Shown piece by piece: positions 50,548-58,279 of a DNA stretch of 64,000 bases (positions within the stretch are counted from its first letter, which is position 1; each line of letters opens with the position of its first letter). Position numbers and translations under genes: made by a program. The notes below the pieces were generated by a model, which was not told the DNA's origin, searched no databases, and worked only from the letters and a program-made list of their open reading frames with translations. The DNA is from Pseudomonas sp. ICMP 561 (GTDB lineage: Bacteria > Pseudomonadota > Gammaproteobacteria > Pseudomonadales > Pseudomonadaceae): positions 1-64,000 of the forward strand of contig NZ_LKBT01000015.1 in the NCBI RefSeq assembly GCF_002699985.1. Direction: 5' to 3'.

Positions 50548-51980
50548 GCCGTAGTGAAACTGTCTGGATCGTAGATGACGATCGTTCCATTCGTTGGGTT
50601 CTGGAAAAAGCCTTGCAGCAAGAAGGCATGACCACACAAAGCTTCGACAGCGCCGACGGCGTGATGAGTCGTCTGGCTCGTCAACAACCGGATGTGATCA
50701 TCTCCGACATCCGCATGCCGGGTGCCAGTGGCCTGGACCTGTTGGCGCGCATTCGCGAGCAACACCCACGCCTGCCGGTCATCATCATGACCGCCCATTC
50801 AGACCTCGACAGCGCTGTTGCCTCTTATCAAGGCGGCGCGTTCGAGTACCTGCCAAAACCATTCGACGTCGATGAAGCCGTTTCTCTGGTCAAGCGTGCC
50901 AACCTGCATGCCCAGGAACAGCAAGGGATGGACGTTGCGCCGACACTGACACGCACCCCTGAAATCATTGGCGAAGCGCCAGCGATGCAGGAAGTGTTTC
51001 GGGCCATCGGCCGTCTGAGCCACTCCAACATCACCGTGTTGATCAACGGCGAGTCAGGGACCGGTAAAGAACTGGTTGCCCACGCCTTGCATCGCCACAG
51101 CCCACGCTCGGCCTCGCCGTTCATTGCGCTGAACATGGCTGCGATTCCAAAAGACTTGATGGAATCAGAACTGTTCGGCCATGAAAAAGGCGCGTTTACC
51201 GGCGCAGCAAACCTGCGTCGCGGCCGTTTCGAACAGGCGGATGGCGGCACCCTGTTCCTCGATGAAATCGGCGACATGCCTGCTGACACTCAAACCCGTT
51301 TGCTACGGGTTCTGGCTGACGGCGAGTTCTATCGCGTGGGCGGCCACACGCCGGTCAAAGTCGACGTACGTATCATCGCGGCGACTCACCAGAATCTGGA
51401 AACACTGGTGCAGGCTGGCAAATTCCGGGAAGACTTGTTTCACCGTCTGAACGTGATCCGTATCCACATCCCGCGCATGTCAGATCGTCGTGAAGACATT
51501 CCGACCCTGGCCAAACACTTCCTCAGCCGCGCGGCACAGGAACTGGCGGTCGAACCGAAACTGCTCAAGGCGGAAACCGAGGAATACCTCAAACACCTGC
51601 CTTGGCCAGGTAACGTGCGTCAGCTGGAAAACACCTGCCGCTGGATCACCGTCATGGCCTCGGGCCGTGAAGTGCACATCAGCGACCTGCCACCCGAGCT
51701 GCTGAGCCTGCCGCAAGACGCAGCGCCGGTGACCAACTGGGAACAGGCATTGCGTCAATGGGCCGATCAGGCGTTGGCCCGCGGCCAATCCAGCCTGCTG
51801 GACAGCGCCGTGCCGACCTTCGAGCGCATCATGATCGAAACTGCCCTCAAGCATACCGCTGGCCGTCGTCGCGACGCCGCCGTGCTGCTGGGCTGGGGCC
51901 GCAACACCTTGACTCGCAAGATCAAGGAGCTGGGCATGAAGATCGATGGTGGTGACGATGACGAGGGTGATGAAGGCTGA
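50544..51980 (+). CDS. ntrC: Nitrogen regulation response regulator NtrC (GlnG)
   Basis: A 478-residue enhancer-binding activator. The receiver domain (1-120) has the phosphoacceptor Asp55 in VIISDIRMPG. The AAA+ sigma-54 domain has Walker A GESGTGKE, the sigma-54-contact loop GAFTGA and ALFLDEIGDM-like Walker B. The Fis-type DNA-binding helix-turn-helix is at the C-terminus (AVLLGWGRNTLTRKIKELGM), followed by a short acidic tail (GDDDEGDEG). It should activate glnA through the two sigma-54 promoters above. Translationally coupled to ntrB. Confidence 0.97.
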   Translation: MSRSETVWIVDDDRSIRWVLEKALQQEGMTTQSFDSADGVMSRLARQQPDVIISDIRMPGASGLDLLARIREQHPRLPVIIMTAHSDLDSAVASYQGGAFEYLPKPFDVDEAVSLVKRANLHAQEQQGMDVAPTLTRTPEIIGEAPAMQEVFRAIGRLSHSNITVLINGESGTGKELVAHALHRHSPRSASPFIALNMAAIPKDLMESELFGHEKGAFTGAANLRRGRFEQADGGTLFLDEIGDMPADTQTRLLRVLADGEFYRVGGHTPVKVDVRIIAATHQNLETLVQAGKFREDLFHRLNVIRIHIPRMSDRREDIPTLAKHFLSRAAQELAVEPKLLKAETEEYLKHLPWPGNVRQLENTCRWITVMASGREVHISDLPPELLSLPQDAAPVTNWEQALRQWADQALARGQSSLLDSAVPTFERIMIETALKHTAGRRRDAAVLLGWGRNTLTRKIKELGMKIDGGDDDEGDEG

Positions 51981-51995
51981 TTAAAGCCCTCACCC

Positions 51996-52033
51996 AAAAG
52001 CCCAGGGTTGCGTATGCAGCTCTGGGCTTTTTT
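51996..52033 (+). terminator. Rho-independent terminator of ntrBC
   Basis: AAAAGCCCAG ... CTGGGCTTTT with an internal bulge and a T run, 15 bases after the ntrC stop. Confidence 0.85.
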
Positions 52034-52088
52034 GCTTTTGCACGCTGCTGGATGCAGACACCGCGCTGTCTCGCATCAAGCATGGGCA

Positions 52089-52170
52089 CCTGTAGGAGTG
52101 AGCTTGCTCGCGATTGCGATCTCACCGTAATAACCGGATTGCCTGCTACAACGCTTCACGAGCAAGCTAA
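52089..52170. repeat. Degenerate REP doublet
   Basis: CTGTAGGAGTGAGCTTGCTC is intact, but the distal arm is eroded (TCACGAGCAAGCTAATCTCTC). Confidence 0.6.
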
Positions 52171-52269
52171 TCTCTCATCAAAAATGCAAAACAACTGGAT
52201 TGAAATGCACTCTCTGAGCCGCCCCGGTGTCACTGACACCGTGCTGTCACGCAGCAAACAGATATCAAT

Positions 52270-52356
52270 GTGGGAGCGGTGCTTGCCCGCGATAAGGGCG
52301 ACGCGATTTAAATGGGAATTGCGGTGTTCTTATCGCGGGCAAGCACCGCTCCCACA
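52270..52356. repeat. REP doublet (GTGGGAGCGGTGCTTGCCCGCGATAAG type)
   Basis: Inverted pair TGTGGGAGCGGTGCTTGCCC and ...GGGCAAGCACCGCTCCCACA between ntrC and the dehydrogenase gene. Confidence 0.85.
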
Positions 52357-52397
52357 AAAAACCGCATCTACTCATTGATTTATATCTTGTTTGACGA

Positions 52398-52458
52398 GAG
52401 CTGCCGAAGGCTGCGAAGCATTTATCCTGACACGCCGCGATCGCAGCCTTCGGCAGCT
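52398..52458. repeat. Inverted repeat of another short-element family
   Basis: AGCTGCCGAAGGCTGCGA (52399-52416) and TCGCAGCCTTCGGCAGCT (52441-52458) form a perfect 18-bp stem with about 24 bases between. The sequence differs from all REP types seen elsewhere in the window. Confidence 0.8.
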
Positions 52459-52567
52459 ACAGGTCCTGTGTTTGCTCAGGTTTACCCAACATCAATGCCA
52501 ATCCATGCCTGTTTATAACTGCGTACAGCATGTAAAAGTATCGGCACATTCAAAATGGAGGTGGACC

Positions 52568-53311
52568 ATGAATCAGAACAATCCTCGCAAAGTCGCCATT
52601 GTCACTGGAGCGTCTCGCGGCATCGGTGCAGAGATCGCCAAACGCTTGTCAGCCGATGGTTTTGCAGTGGTCGTCAACTACGCCAACAGCGCCCGCGAAG
52701 CTGACTCACTGGTGGCAGAGTTGCTCGCCGATGGCGGTCAGGCCATCGCGGTCAAAGCCAACGTGGCCGACACTAACGAAGTCCGCGCCATGTTTGATCT
52801 GACCGAGCAAAAACTGGGCAAGATCGACGTGCTGGTCAACAACGCCGGGATCATGAAAACCATGCCCATTGCGGATACCAGCGACGAACTCTTCGAACAG
52901 ACCTTCGCCATCAACACCCGCGGCACCTTCAACACATTGCGTGAAGCCAGTGCTCGAATGAACGACGGCGGGCGGATCATCAACTTCTCCAGCTCGGCGC
53001 TGGCGCTGAACATTCCTGGCTACGCGATCTACAACGCAACCAAAGCCGCGGTTGAATCGTTCACCCATGTGTTCGCCAAAGAACTGCGCGGACGCAACAT
53101 CACCGTCAACGCAGTAGCACCCGGCCCCGTCGCTACCGAGCTGTTCCTGAATGGCAAAACCGAAGAGCAAATCAAGAACTTCGCAAACATGCCGCCGCTG
53201 CAACGCCTGGGTCAGCCTGAAGACATCGCCAATGTCGTGTCCTTTCTGGCCGGGCCGGAATCAGGCTGGGTCAACGGGCAGATCCTGCGCGCCAACGGCG
53301 GGTTGGCGTAG
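52568..53311 (+). CDS. Short-chain dehydrogenase/reductase
   Basis: A 247-residue SDR. The cofactor motif is TGASRGIG (13-20). NNAG is in LVNNAGIM, the catalytic Ser is in NFSSSALAL, and Tyr and Lys are in YNATK (preceded by AI). The C-terminal GWVNGQILRANGGLA is typical. It should be a classical NADP(H)-type oxidoreductase of the FabG-like group; the substrate is not predictable. The start at 52568 has GGAGGTGG 4 bases upstream. It is alone on its strand. Confidence 0.88.
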   Translation: MNQNNPRKVAIVTGASRGIGAEIAKRLSADGFAVVVNYANSAREADSLVAELLADGGQAIAVKANVADTNEVRAMFDLTEQKLGKIDVLVNNAGIMKTMPIADTSDELFEQTFAINTRGTFNTLREASARMNDGGRIINFSSSALALNIPGYAIYNATKAAVESFTHVFAKELRGRNITVNAVAPGPVATELFLNGKTEEQIKNFANMPPLQRLGQPEDIANVVSFLAGPESGWVNGQILRANGGLA

Positions 53312-53422
53312 ATCGATGTGAACCGAGCTGCCAACTCTAAGCCCTGAAGGAGACTCTATGTTGGCCTGCAGAATGAATTCGGTCCCACAGGCTCATCATG
53401 AACCTGAAGCCGCACACAAATC

Positions 53423-53448
53423 CGTGGGAGCGAATTCATTCGCGAAGG
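53423..53448. repeat. Single REP arm
   Basis: CGTGGGAGCGAATTCATTCG followed by CGAAGG. With the arm at 53568 it lies in the 330-base gap between the dehydrogenase gene and betT, which holds no supported gene. Confidence 0.6.
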
Positions 53449-53567
53449 GGCAGGTACATCCGCAGCCGTATATTGACTGAAACACCGCCTTCACAAACGA
53501 AGCCAGCCTGTAGGCAGTGCTTGCCAGCGCTGAACGATGACGCGATTTGACTGGCAACCGCGTCCAG

Positions 53568-53598
53568 ACTTATCGCGAGCAAGCTCGGCTCCCACAGA
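53568..53598. repeat. Single REP arm
   Basis: TATCGCGAGCAAGCTCGGCT followed by CCCACA, opposite in direction to the arm at 53423; the two may be an old widened doublet. Confidence 0.55.
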
Positions 53599-53641
53599 AT
53601 CTACGCAACTCTGTGGGACCGAGGTTAGATGGTTAACCGGC

Positions 53642-55636
53642 CTACCGCACCAAATGCAGGAACTGCATATGGCGTTCGTACTGGTCGAGGATGTCGTTGA
53701 TGACCTGCTCTTTGGTGTAGCCCACCAGGTCATAATCCTGACTGCCCTCGCTCAGATGCACTTCGGCGCGGTAATAGCGACGATTGTTCAACTGCTTGGA
53801 GCCCATCCCGCCGCGCGCAAACGACGGCGTGAAGAAGCCCTTCATCATCACCTGATAAATGAACGGCCGCTCTTCGCCATGGCCGATTTCCAGGCTGACG
53901 CTGTCGTTGGCCGGGTCCGGCTGAGTGACAACGTTCAGGCCTTTCTCGGCAAACACGGCAGTCACGTCTTCGATAGCCGGGCGCACGGTTTGGTCGAGGA
54001 AGCGGTACACCTCGTCTCGCGACGGATAATGCACGGCCTGGCTCAAACGCTGACGCCAACCGCCACGTCGCGCCCCTGACACCGGAGCCAACGAATACAG
54101 CTGGGCGATCTGACGCTGAGACTCCATGAAGAACGCCTTGTGCAGCCCCCACATCATCAACAGCAGAATCAGCGAGAACGGCAACGACGTCAGCACCACC
54201 GCTGATTTCAACGCATCGATGCTGCCAGAGAACAGCAAGCCACTGGTCACCAGCGCAGTCGCCACACCCCAGAACACACGGAGCCACTTCGGACCGTCTT
54301 CATCAGCGTTACCGCCTTTGGCCGACAGCGTCGAAAGCACCACTGTGCCCGAGTCTGCCGAGGTGACGAAGAAGACAAAGCTGATGAACACCGTCACCGC
54401 AATAACGGTTTTGCTCCATGGATAGGTTTCCAACAGCAAATAAAGCGTGCGCGACGGATCATCAATGGCCGACTGGCCCAGCGCGACCATGCCGTGATTG
54501 AGCACCTGATCGATGGCGCTGTTACCGAAAATCGACATCCACGCCAACGTAAAGCCCAGCGGAATCAGCAGTACACCGAACACGAACTCACGAATGGTCC
54601 GACCACGGGAAATACGCGCAATGAACAGACCTACAAACGGCGACCAGGCAATCCACCAGGCCCAGTAAAACACCGTCCAACCACCCAGCCATTCGCTCGG
54701 TTTGTCGTAGGCATACACATCAAAACTCTTGGTGGTAATCGCCCCGAGGTAATCACCGATATTCTGCACCAGCGTGTTAAGCAAATGCTGCGTCGGGCCG
54801 GCAAACAACACAAACAGCAGCAGCGCACAGGCCAGCAGCATGTTGATGTCGGACATGACGCGCACGCCCTTGTCGACACCGGCTATCGCCACCAGGATCG
54901 CGGCGCCCATCATCAGCGTGATCAGCCCGACCTGAATCCATTGGGTATGGGGAATATCAAACAGATAATCCAGCCCGGAATTGAGGTGCAAGACCCCAAA
55001 GCCCATATCAGCACCGAGACCAAAAATAGTCGCGATGATGCCGAAGCCATCCACCGCATAACCGATAGGGCCGTTGATGCGCTTACCGATCAGCGGGTAC
55101 AGCGCGGAGCGCAGCGCCAACGGCAGGTTGTGGCGATACGCAAAATACGCCAGCGCCATGCCGACAAACGCAAACACACCCCAGCCATGCAGGCCCCAGT
55201 GCAGAAACAGCAACTGCATCGCCTGACGCGCCGCCTCAGTCGTGCCACCCTCGCCTTGCGGCGGCTGCAGCATGTGAGTCAGCGGTTCAGAGACGCAGAA
55301 GAAGAACAGCGTGATGCTGATCCCGGCAGCGAACAGCATGCCCGCCCAGGACAGATAACTGAATTCGGGTTCGTCGTGGTCGGCACCGAGCTTGATCTTG
55401 CCGTAACCAGACAAGGCGGTGACCACCACGAAGACCAGATAGATCGTCATCGCCAGCATGTAATACCAGCCGACCGTATTGGCCGCCCAGTTCTGCGCCG
55501 CCAGCAACCACTGGCCAGCGGTCTCAGGGAAGGAAATAACCAACACACCGAACAGCAAAATAACCGTCGCCGCGAAATAAAACACCGGCGGATTCATGCG
55601 AACCATACCGCTGGATTGGCTAGCAGGTGCACTCAT
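53642..55636 (-). CDS. betT: Choline transporter, BCCT family
   Basis: A 664-residue inner-membrane transporter with about 12 transmembrane segments and a cytoplasmic C-terminal domain of about 140 residues, the long form found in Pseudomonas BetT. The aromatic substrate-site helix is in VFYWAWWIAWSPFVGLFIARISRGRTIREF. It imports choline with proton or sodium, to be oxidised to glycine betaine. A BetI-like palindrome lies 99 bases upstream of the start (55735-55750), which agrees with choline-responsive control. The other bet genes are not in the window. Confidence 0.92.
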   Translation of the reverse strand: MSAPASQSSGMVRMNPPVFYFAATVILLFGVLVISFPETAGQWLLAAQNWAANTVGWYYMLAMTIYLVFVVVTALSGYGKIKLGADHDEPEFSYLSWAGMLFAAGISITLFFFCVSEPLTHMLQPPQGEGGTTEAARQAMQLLFLHWGLHGWGVFAFVGMALAYFAYRHNLPLALRSALYPLIGKRINGPIGYAVDGFGIIATIFGLGADMGFGVLHLNSGLDYLFDIPHTQWIQVGLITLMMGAAILVAIAGVDKGVRVMSDINMLLACALLLFVLFAGPTQHLLNTLVQNIGDYLGAITTKSFDVYAYDKPSEWLGGWTVFYWAWWIAWSPFVGLFIARISRGRTIREFVFGVLLIPLGFTLAWMSIFGNSAIDQVLNHGMVALGQSAIDDPSRTLYLLLETYPWSKTVIAVTVFISFVFFVTSADSGTVVLSTLSAKGGNADEDGPKWLRVFWGVATALVTSGLLFSGSIDALKSAVVLTSLPFSLILLLMMWGLHKAFFMESQRQIAQLYSLAPVSGARRGGWRQRLSQAVHYPSRDEVYRFLDQTVRPAIEDVTAVFAEKGLNVVTQPDPANDSVSLEIGHGEERPFIYQVMMKGFFTPSFARGGMGSKQLNNRRYYRAEVHLSEGSQDYDLVGYTKEQVINDILDQYERHMQFLHLVR

Positions 55637-55734
55637 GAGCCATGCACCTCAAGGTCGTAGGCAAAGACAGCAACAAACGGATTAAGCAAGGGTAAGCCTC
55701 CTGTTATGAGCGGGCAGCGAACCACCGGTTTTAG

Positions 55735-55750
55735 TTGAACGAGCGTTCAA
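55735..55750 (-). promoter_or_regulatory. BetI-like operator upstream of betT
   Basis: TTGAACGAGCGTTCAA, with perfect 7-bp arms around a 2-base centre. This is the form of the BetI (TetR family) site in betaine genes, at the expected distance from betT. Confidence 0.6.
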
Positions 55751-55889
55751 TTAAAACATGGAAGCCCCGCGACGGCTAATCGCGAGGCCGATGGAGGCTG
55801 GCTCAAGGGAGGTTATGACGCCCGGTTCACGGGAATCGTTCCGTGGTGGGACCGCTTGTCGGGTTGGGGAATTCGAGGTGGCTGAGGGG

Positions 55890-56570
55890 TTACCACTTCC
55901 ACTCGGCTTCGCGGAATTCAGCATGTGGAATCACCGTCTTCAGGAAGGCAACGAAGTCATCGATTCTGGCCTTTTCGAGGTGGACTTCGAAGCCTGCCAA
56001 GGGATCGGCATGAAAGCTGGGCACGACCATTTTTCGCCTGCGATCGATGAAGACGAGGTCATAGCGCGCCCAGTCAGTGGCGTGATGCTCGACGGGGTTT
56101 TCCCAGTTGAGAAGCTTAACTGCCGCAGCGATGGAAATACCCGCCGGCCCCGCAGCGATCCAAATCAGGCTTGGGTCTATTGAGATAATGGAGAGGATGG
56201 CTATGAAGGCGAAGATGGCGAGGCCTTTGAAAAAGCGTCCCGCGTATTTTGGATAATATAGCTGGCAGGCCATACTTCCCCCTAACTCATTTACACGATA
56301 TTCAAATACTGTCTTTTGCCTAACACCAAAGGACCAGAGATATGAGTAGATAAAAACGGAGATTATACCACCACTAATAAGGGTCTCTTTCGCTTCATCA
56401 CTAACATCCCCTTGCCACCCATAAGCAAATAAGATTATCGGAATCACAAACAGCACACCCATTCCGATATCCGCAGGCAGAGTAGGTCGTGCGTGCGCTC
56501 TTACCTTCCAGACCAGAGGAGCTTTGCGAACACAAGGCTTGCTCTTAACCCTTTTTTTCAACTTCGACAT
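55890..56570 (-). CDS. Putative T6SS immunity membrane protein (paralogue 1)
   Basis: A 226-residue protein with about four transmembrane segments (around residues 32-52, 65-85, 110-130 and 135-155) and a cytoplasmic C-terminal part. It shares with the next two genes the pattern W(E/K)(I/V)(K/R)A...PT near residue 22, VRQKTxxxYR about residue 82, FPKxA-like FKG about 105, and a DRxRK motif before the C-terminus. No known domain was recognised. The role as an immunity protein is inferred from its place after a VasX-like effector and from the tandem copies. The ATG at 56570 is preferred to a TTG at 56582. It is AT-richer than the surrounding DNA. Confidence 0.6.
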   Translation of the reverse strand: MSKLKKRVKSKPCVRKAPLVWKVRAHARPTLPADIGMGVLFVIPIILFAYGWQGDVSDEAKETLISGGIISVFIYSYLWSFGVRQKTVFEYRVNELGGSMACQLYYPKYAGRFFKGLAIFAFIAILSIISIDPSLIWIAAGPAGISIAAAVKLLNWENPVEHHATDWARYDLVFIDRRRKMVVPSFHADPLAGFEVHLEKARIDDFVAFLKTVIPHAEFREAEWKW

Positions 56571-56656
56571 ATAGCTATCCAAAATCGATACTTAAACTAG
56601 CAACTTACGACCATACCTCCCCTTCCATTGCCCCCCAAAATATGCGGACCAAAATA

Positions 56657-57391
56657 CTAATACCCAGCATCCCCCTCTTCAAAATCCACCGTGGAAGGGG
56701 CATAATGCTTGCAAGCTCTAATAAACTCATCAAACCGCTGCTTGGGCAAAAAAACCTCGAAATACATGTAGTTTTTTTCAAACGGAATATCGGGATCGTA
56801 TCTTCGTTGAAGGACCACGAGACTTCTCTTTCGATCCGCCACTATCAACTGCACTCTACCCCACTCAAAACTGCCGCTATCAATCTCATTCTCCCAGGCC
56901 AGCAACTTCAGCGCAGCCGGGATGGTAATAGCGCCGACGCCGACCAAAGCAAAAATCATCATTGGCATGATTGAGATTATGGCCAGCACGGTGACCAATA
57001 CAAAAACCGCGATGCCTTTGAATATCCAACCGGCGCACTTTGGAAAGTACAGCCAATAGTCGACTTCTCCACCCTTCTCAGAAATACGGTAGGAATAGAA
57101 GGTCTTTTGTCGAACGATTACAATCCATATGAAAAAAACCAGCGCCATGCCAAACGCACCTGAATTTATAAATGAGTGCCTTGTATTTTCGTTCTCATGA
57201 AAAAAAACGCCGTAGATACAAAAAATGAACGGAAATGCTCCAAGGACAGCCATTCCAACATCCATAAACATTGTCGGATGCGCATGAGCCTTTATCTCCC
57301 AGCTTATAAAGATAGAGCTCGCTTCCTTCTCCAGAGATACATCTGCGCCAATGGAAGCTTCACGTACTTGTGCATTATCTTTTGTACTCAT
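56657..57391 (-). CDS. Putative T6SS immunity membrane protein (paralogue 2)
   Basis: A 244-residue relative of its two neighbours. It has a charged N-terminus of about 32 residues, then WEIKAHAHPT, four hydrophobic segments (about 40-60, 73-93, 118-140 and 145-165), RQKTFYSYRISEKGGEVDYW, FPKCAGWIFKG and a C-terminal cytoplasmic region with DRKRS. It is closer to paralogue 3 than to paralogue 1. It is separated from both by 74-113 bases without genes. AT-rich. Function inferred only from context. Confidence 0.6.
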   Translation of the reverse strand: MSTKDNAQVREASIGADVSLEKEASSIFISWEIKAHAHPTMFMDVGMAVLGAFPFIFCIYGVFFHENENTRHSFINSGAFGMALVFFIWIVIVRQKTFYSYRISEKGGEVDYWLYFPKCAGWIFKGIAVFVLVTVLAIISIMPMMIFALVGVGAITIPAALKLLAWENEIDSGSFEWGRVQLIVADRKRSLVVLQRRYDPDIPFEKNYMYFEVFLPKQRFDEFIRACKHYAPSTVDFEEGDAGY

Positions 57392-57504
57392 TTTACTTCA
57401 CCACTCTATGTAAACAGAGCTCATCACCTTGCTTGCGGAGGGGGATAACGTGCGTATATGAATGATACCCAGAGACCACACCGGCTTAGTGCACTCCAAA
57501 GCAC

Positions 57505-58182
57505 CTAGCGCTTCCAGGTTCCTTCGACATACGTAGTATCTAAAGGCATACGTGGCCGCATAACCTCTAGAAAACACTCCATCTGATCTTCCATGAGAAA
57601 AACCTCAAAGAAAAATGGGAATCCCTCAAAAACGATTTTCTTCCTCTTGCGATCAATGACTACGTAATGAAAGCGGTTCCATTCGAATTTCCGATGCTTG
57701 ATTTCATTTTTCCAGCTAAATAGTAAACGGGCAGCAATCAACATACCGCCTGCCGGGCCAACCAGTGAGAGTAATGAGATCGGAAATATCGCGAATATGG
57801 TCGTTACAACAATGAAAGCCGATATGGAAACCCCTTTAAAAACCCAAGGCGCCCATTTTGGAAAGTGCAGCCAGTAATCTACCTCTCCACCCTTCTCAGT
57901 AAAGCGATAGTGGTAGCACGTTTTTTGGCGCACGATACCTATCCAGAAAATAAATAACATAATCATGGGTACCGGACCTGAAGCTAGAATTAGATTTTTG
58001 GTGTTCTCATCCTCGTGAGACCATCCATAAAAATAAAAACATCCAAAAAAAAACATAAGAAAAGCCAGACCAAATTCGACATAAATCGTCGGATATGGCA
58101 AAGCTTTTATTTCCCAGCTCATCAGGTTGGTGTCAAGCTGAAATTCAGTCGACACAACAACGCTTCGTAATTCCCTGAGCAT
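57505..58182 (-). CDS. Putative T6SS immunity membrane protein (paralogue 3)
   Basis: A 225-residue membrane protein, first of the three after the effector stop (97 bases). It has WEIKALPYPT near residue 23, four hydrophobic segments and RQKTCYHYRFTEKGGEVDYW, closely matching paralogue 2, then FPKWAPWVFKG and DRKRKK. GAGGTG lies before the ATG. Being nearest to the effector it is the best candidate for the cognate immunity protein; the other two may protect against related effectors or be duplicates in decay. The function is inferred. Confidence 0.65.
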   Translation of the reverse strand: MLRELRSVVVSTEFQLDTNLMSWEIKALPYPTIYVEFGLAFLMFFFGCFYFYGWSHEDENTKNLILASGPVPMIMLFIFWIGIVRQKTCYHYRFTEKGGEVDYWLHFPKWAPWVFKGVSISAFIVVTTIFAIFPISLLSLVGPAGGMLIAARLLFSWKNEIKHRKFEWNRFHYVVIDRKRKKIVFEGFPFFFEVFLMEDQMECFLEVMRPRMPLDTTYVEGTWKR

Positions 58183-58279
58183 TTAACACCTCGTACGTCC
58201 CACCCACGTTAATACCCCTTTAAGTATCGCACCTCAGCATAACCGCTAGTAATCCTAGGATTATCTGGATAGGATCTTC

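Noticed and set aside
54494..55660. 388-codon plus-strand frame across betT
   Set aside because: Antisense to the BCCT transporter; translation is dominated by His, Arg and Gln and has no recognisable domain.
55758..56183. Plus-strand 141-codon frame between betT and the first immunity candidate
   Set aside because: Mostly antisense to the membrane protein gene at 55890 and without domain features.
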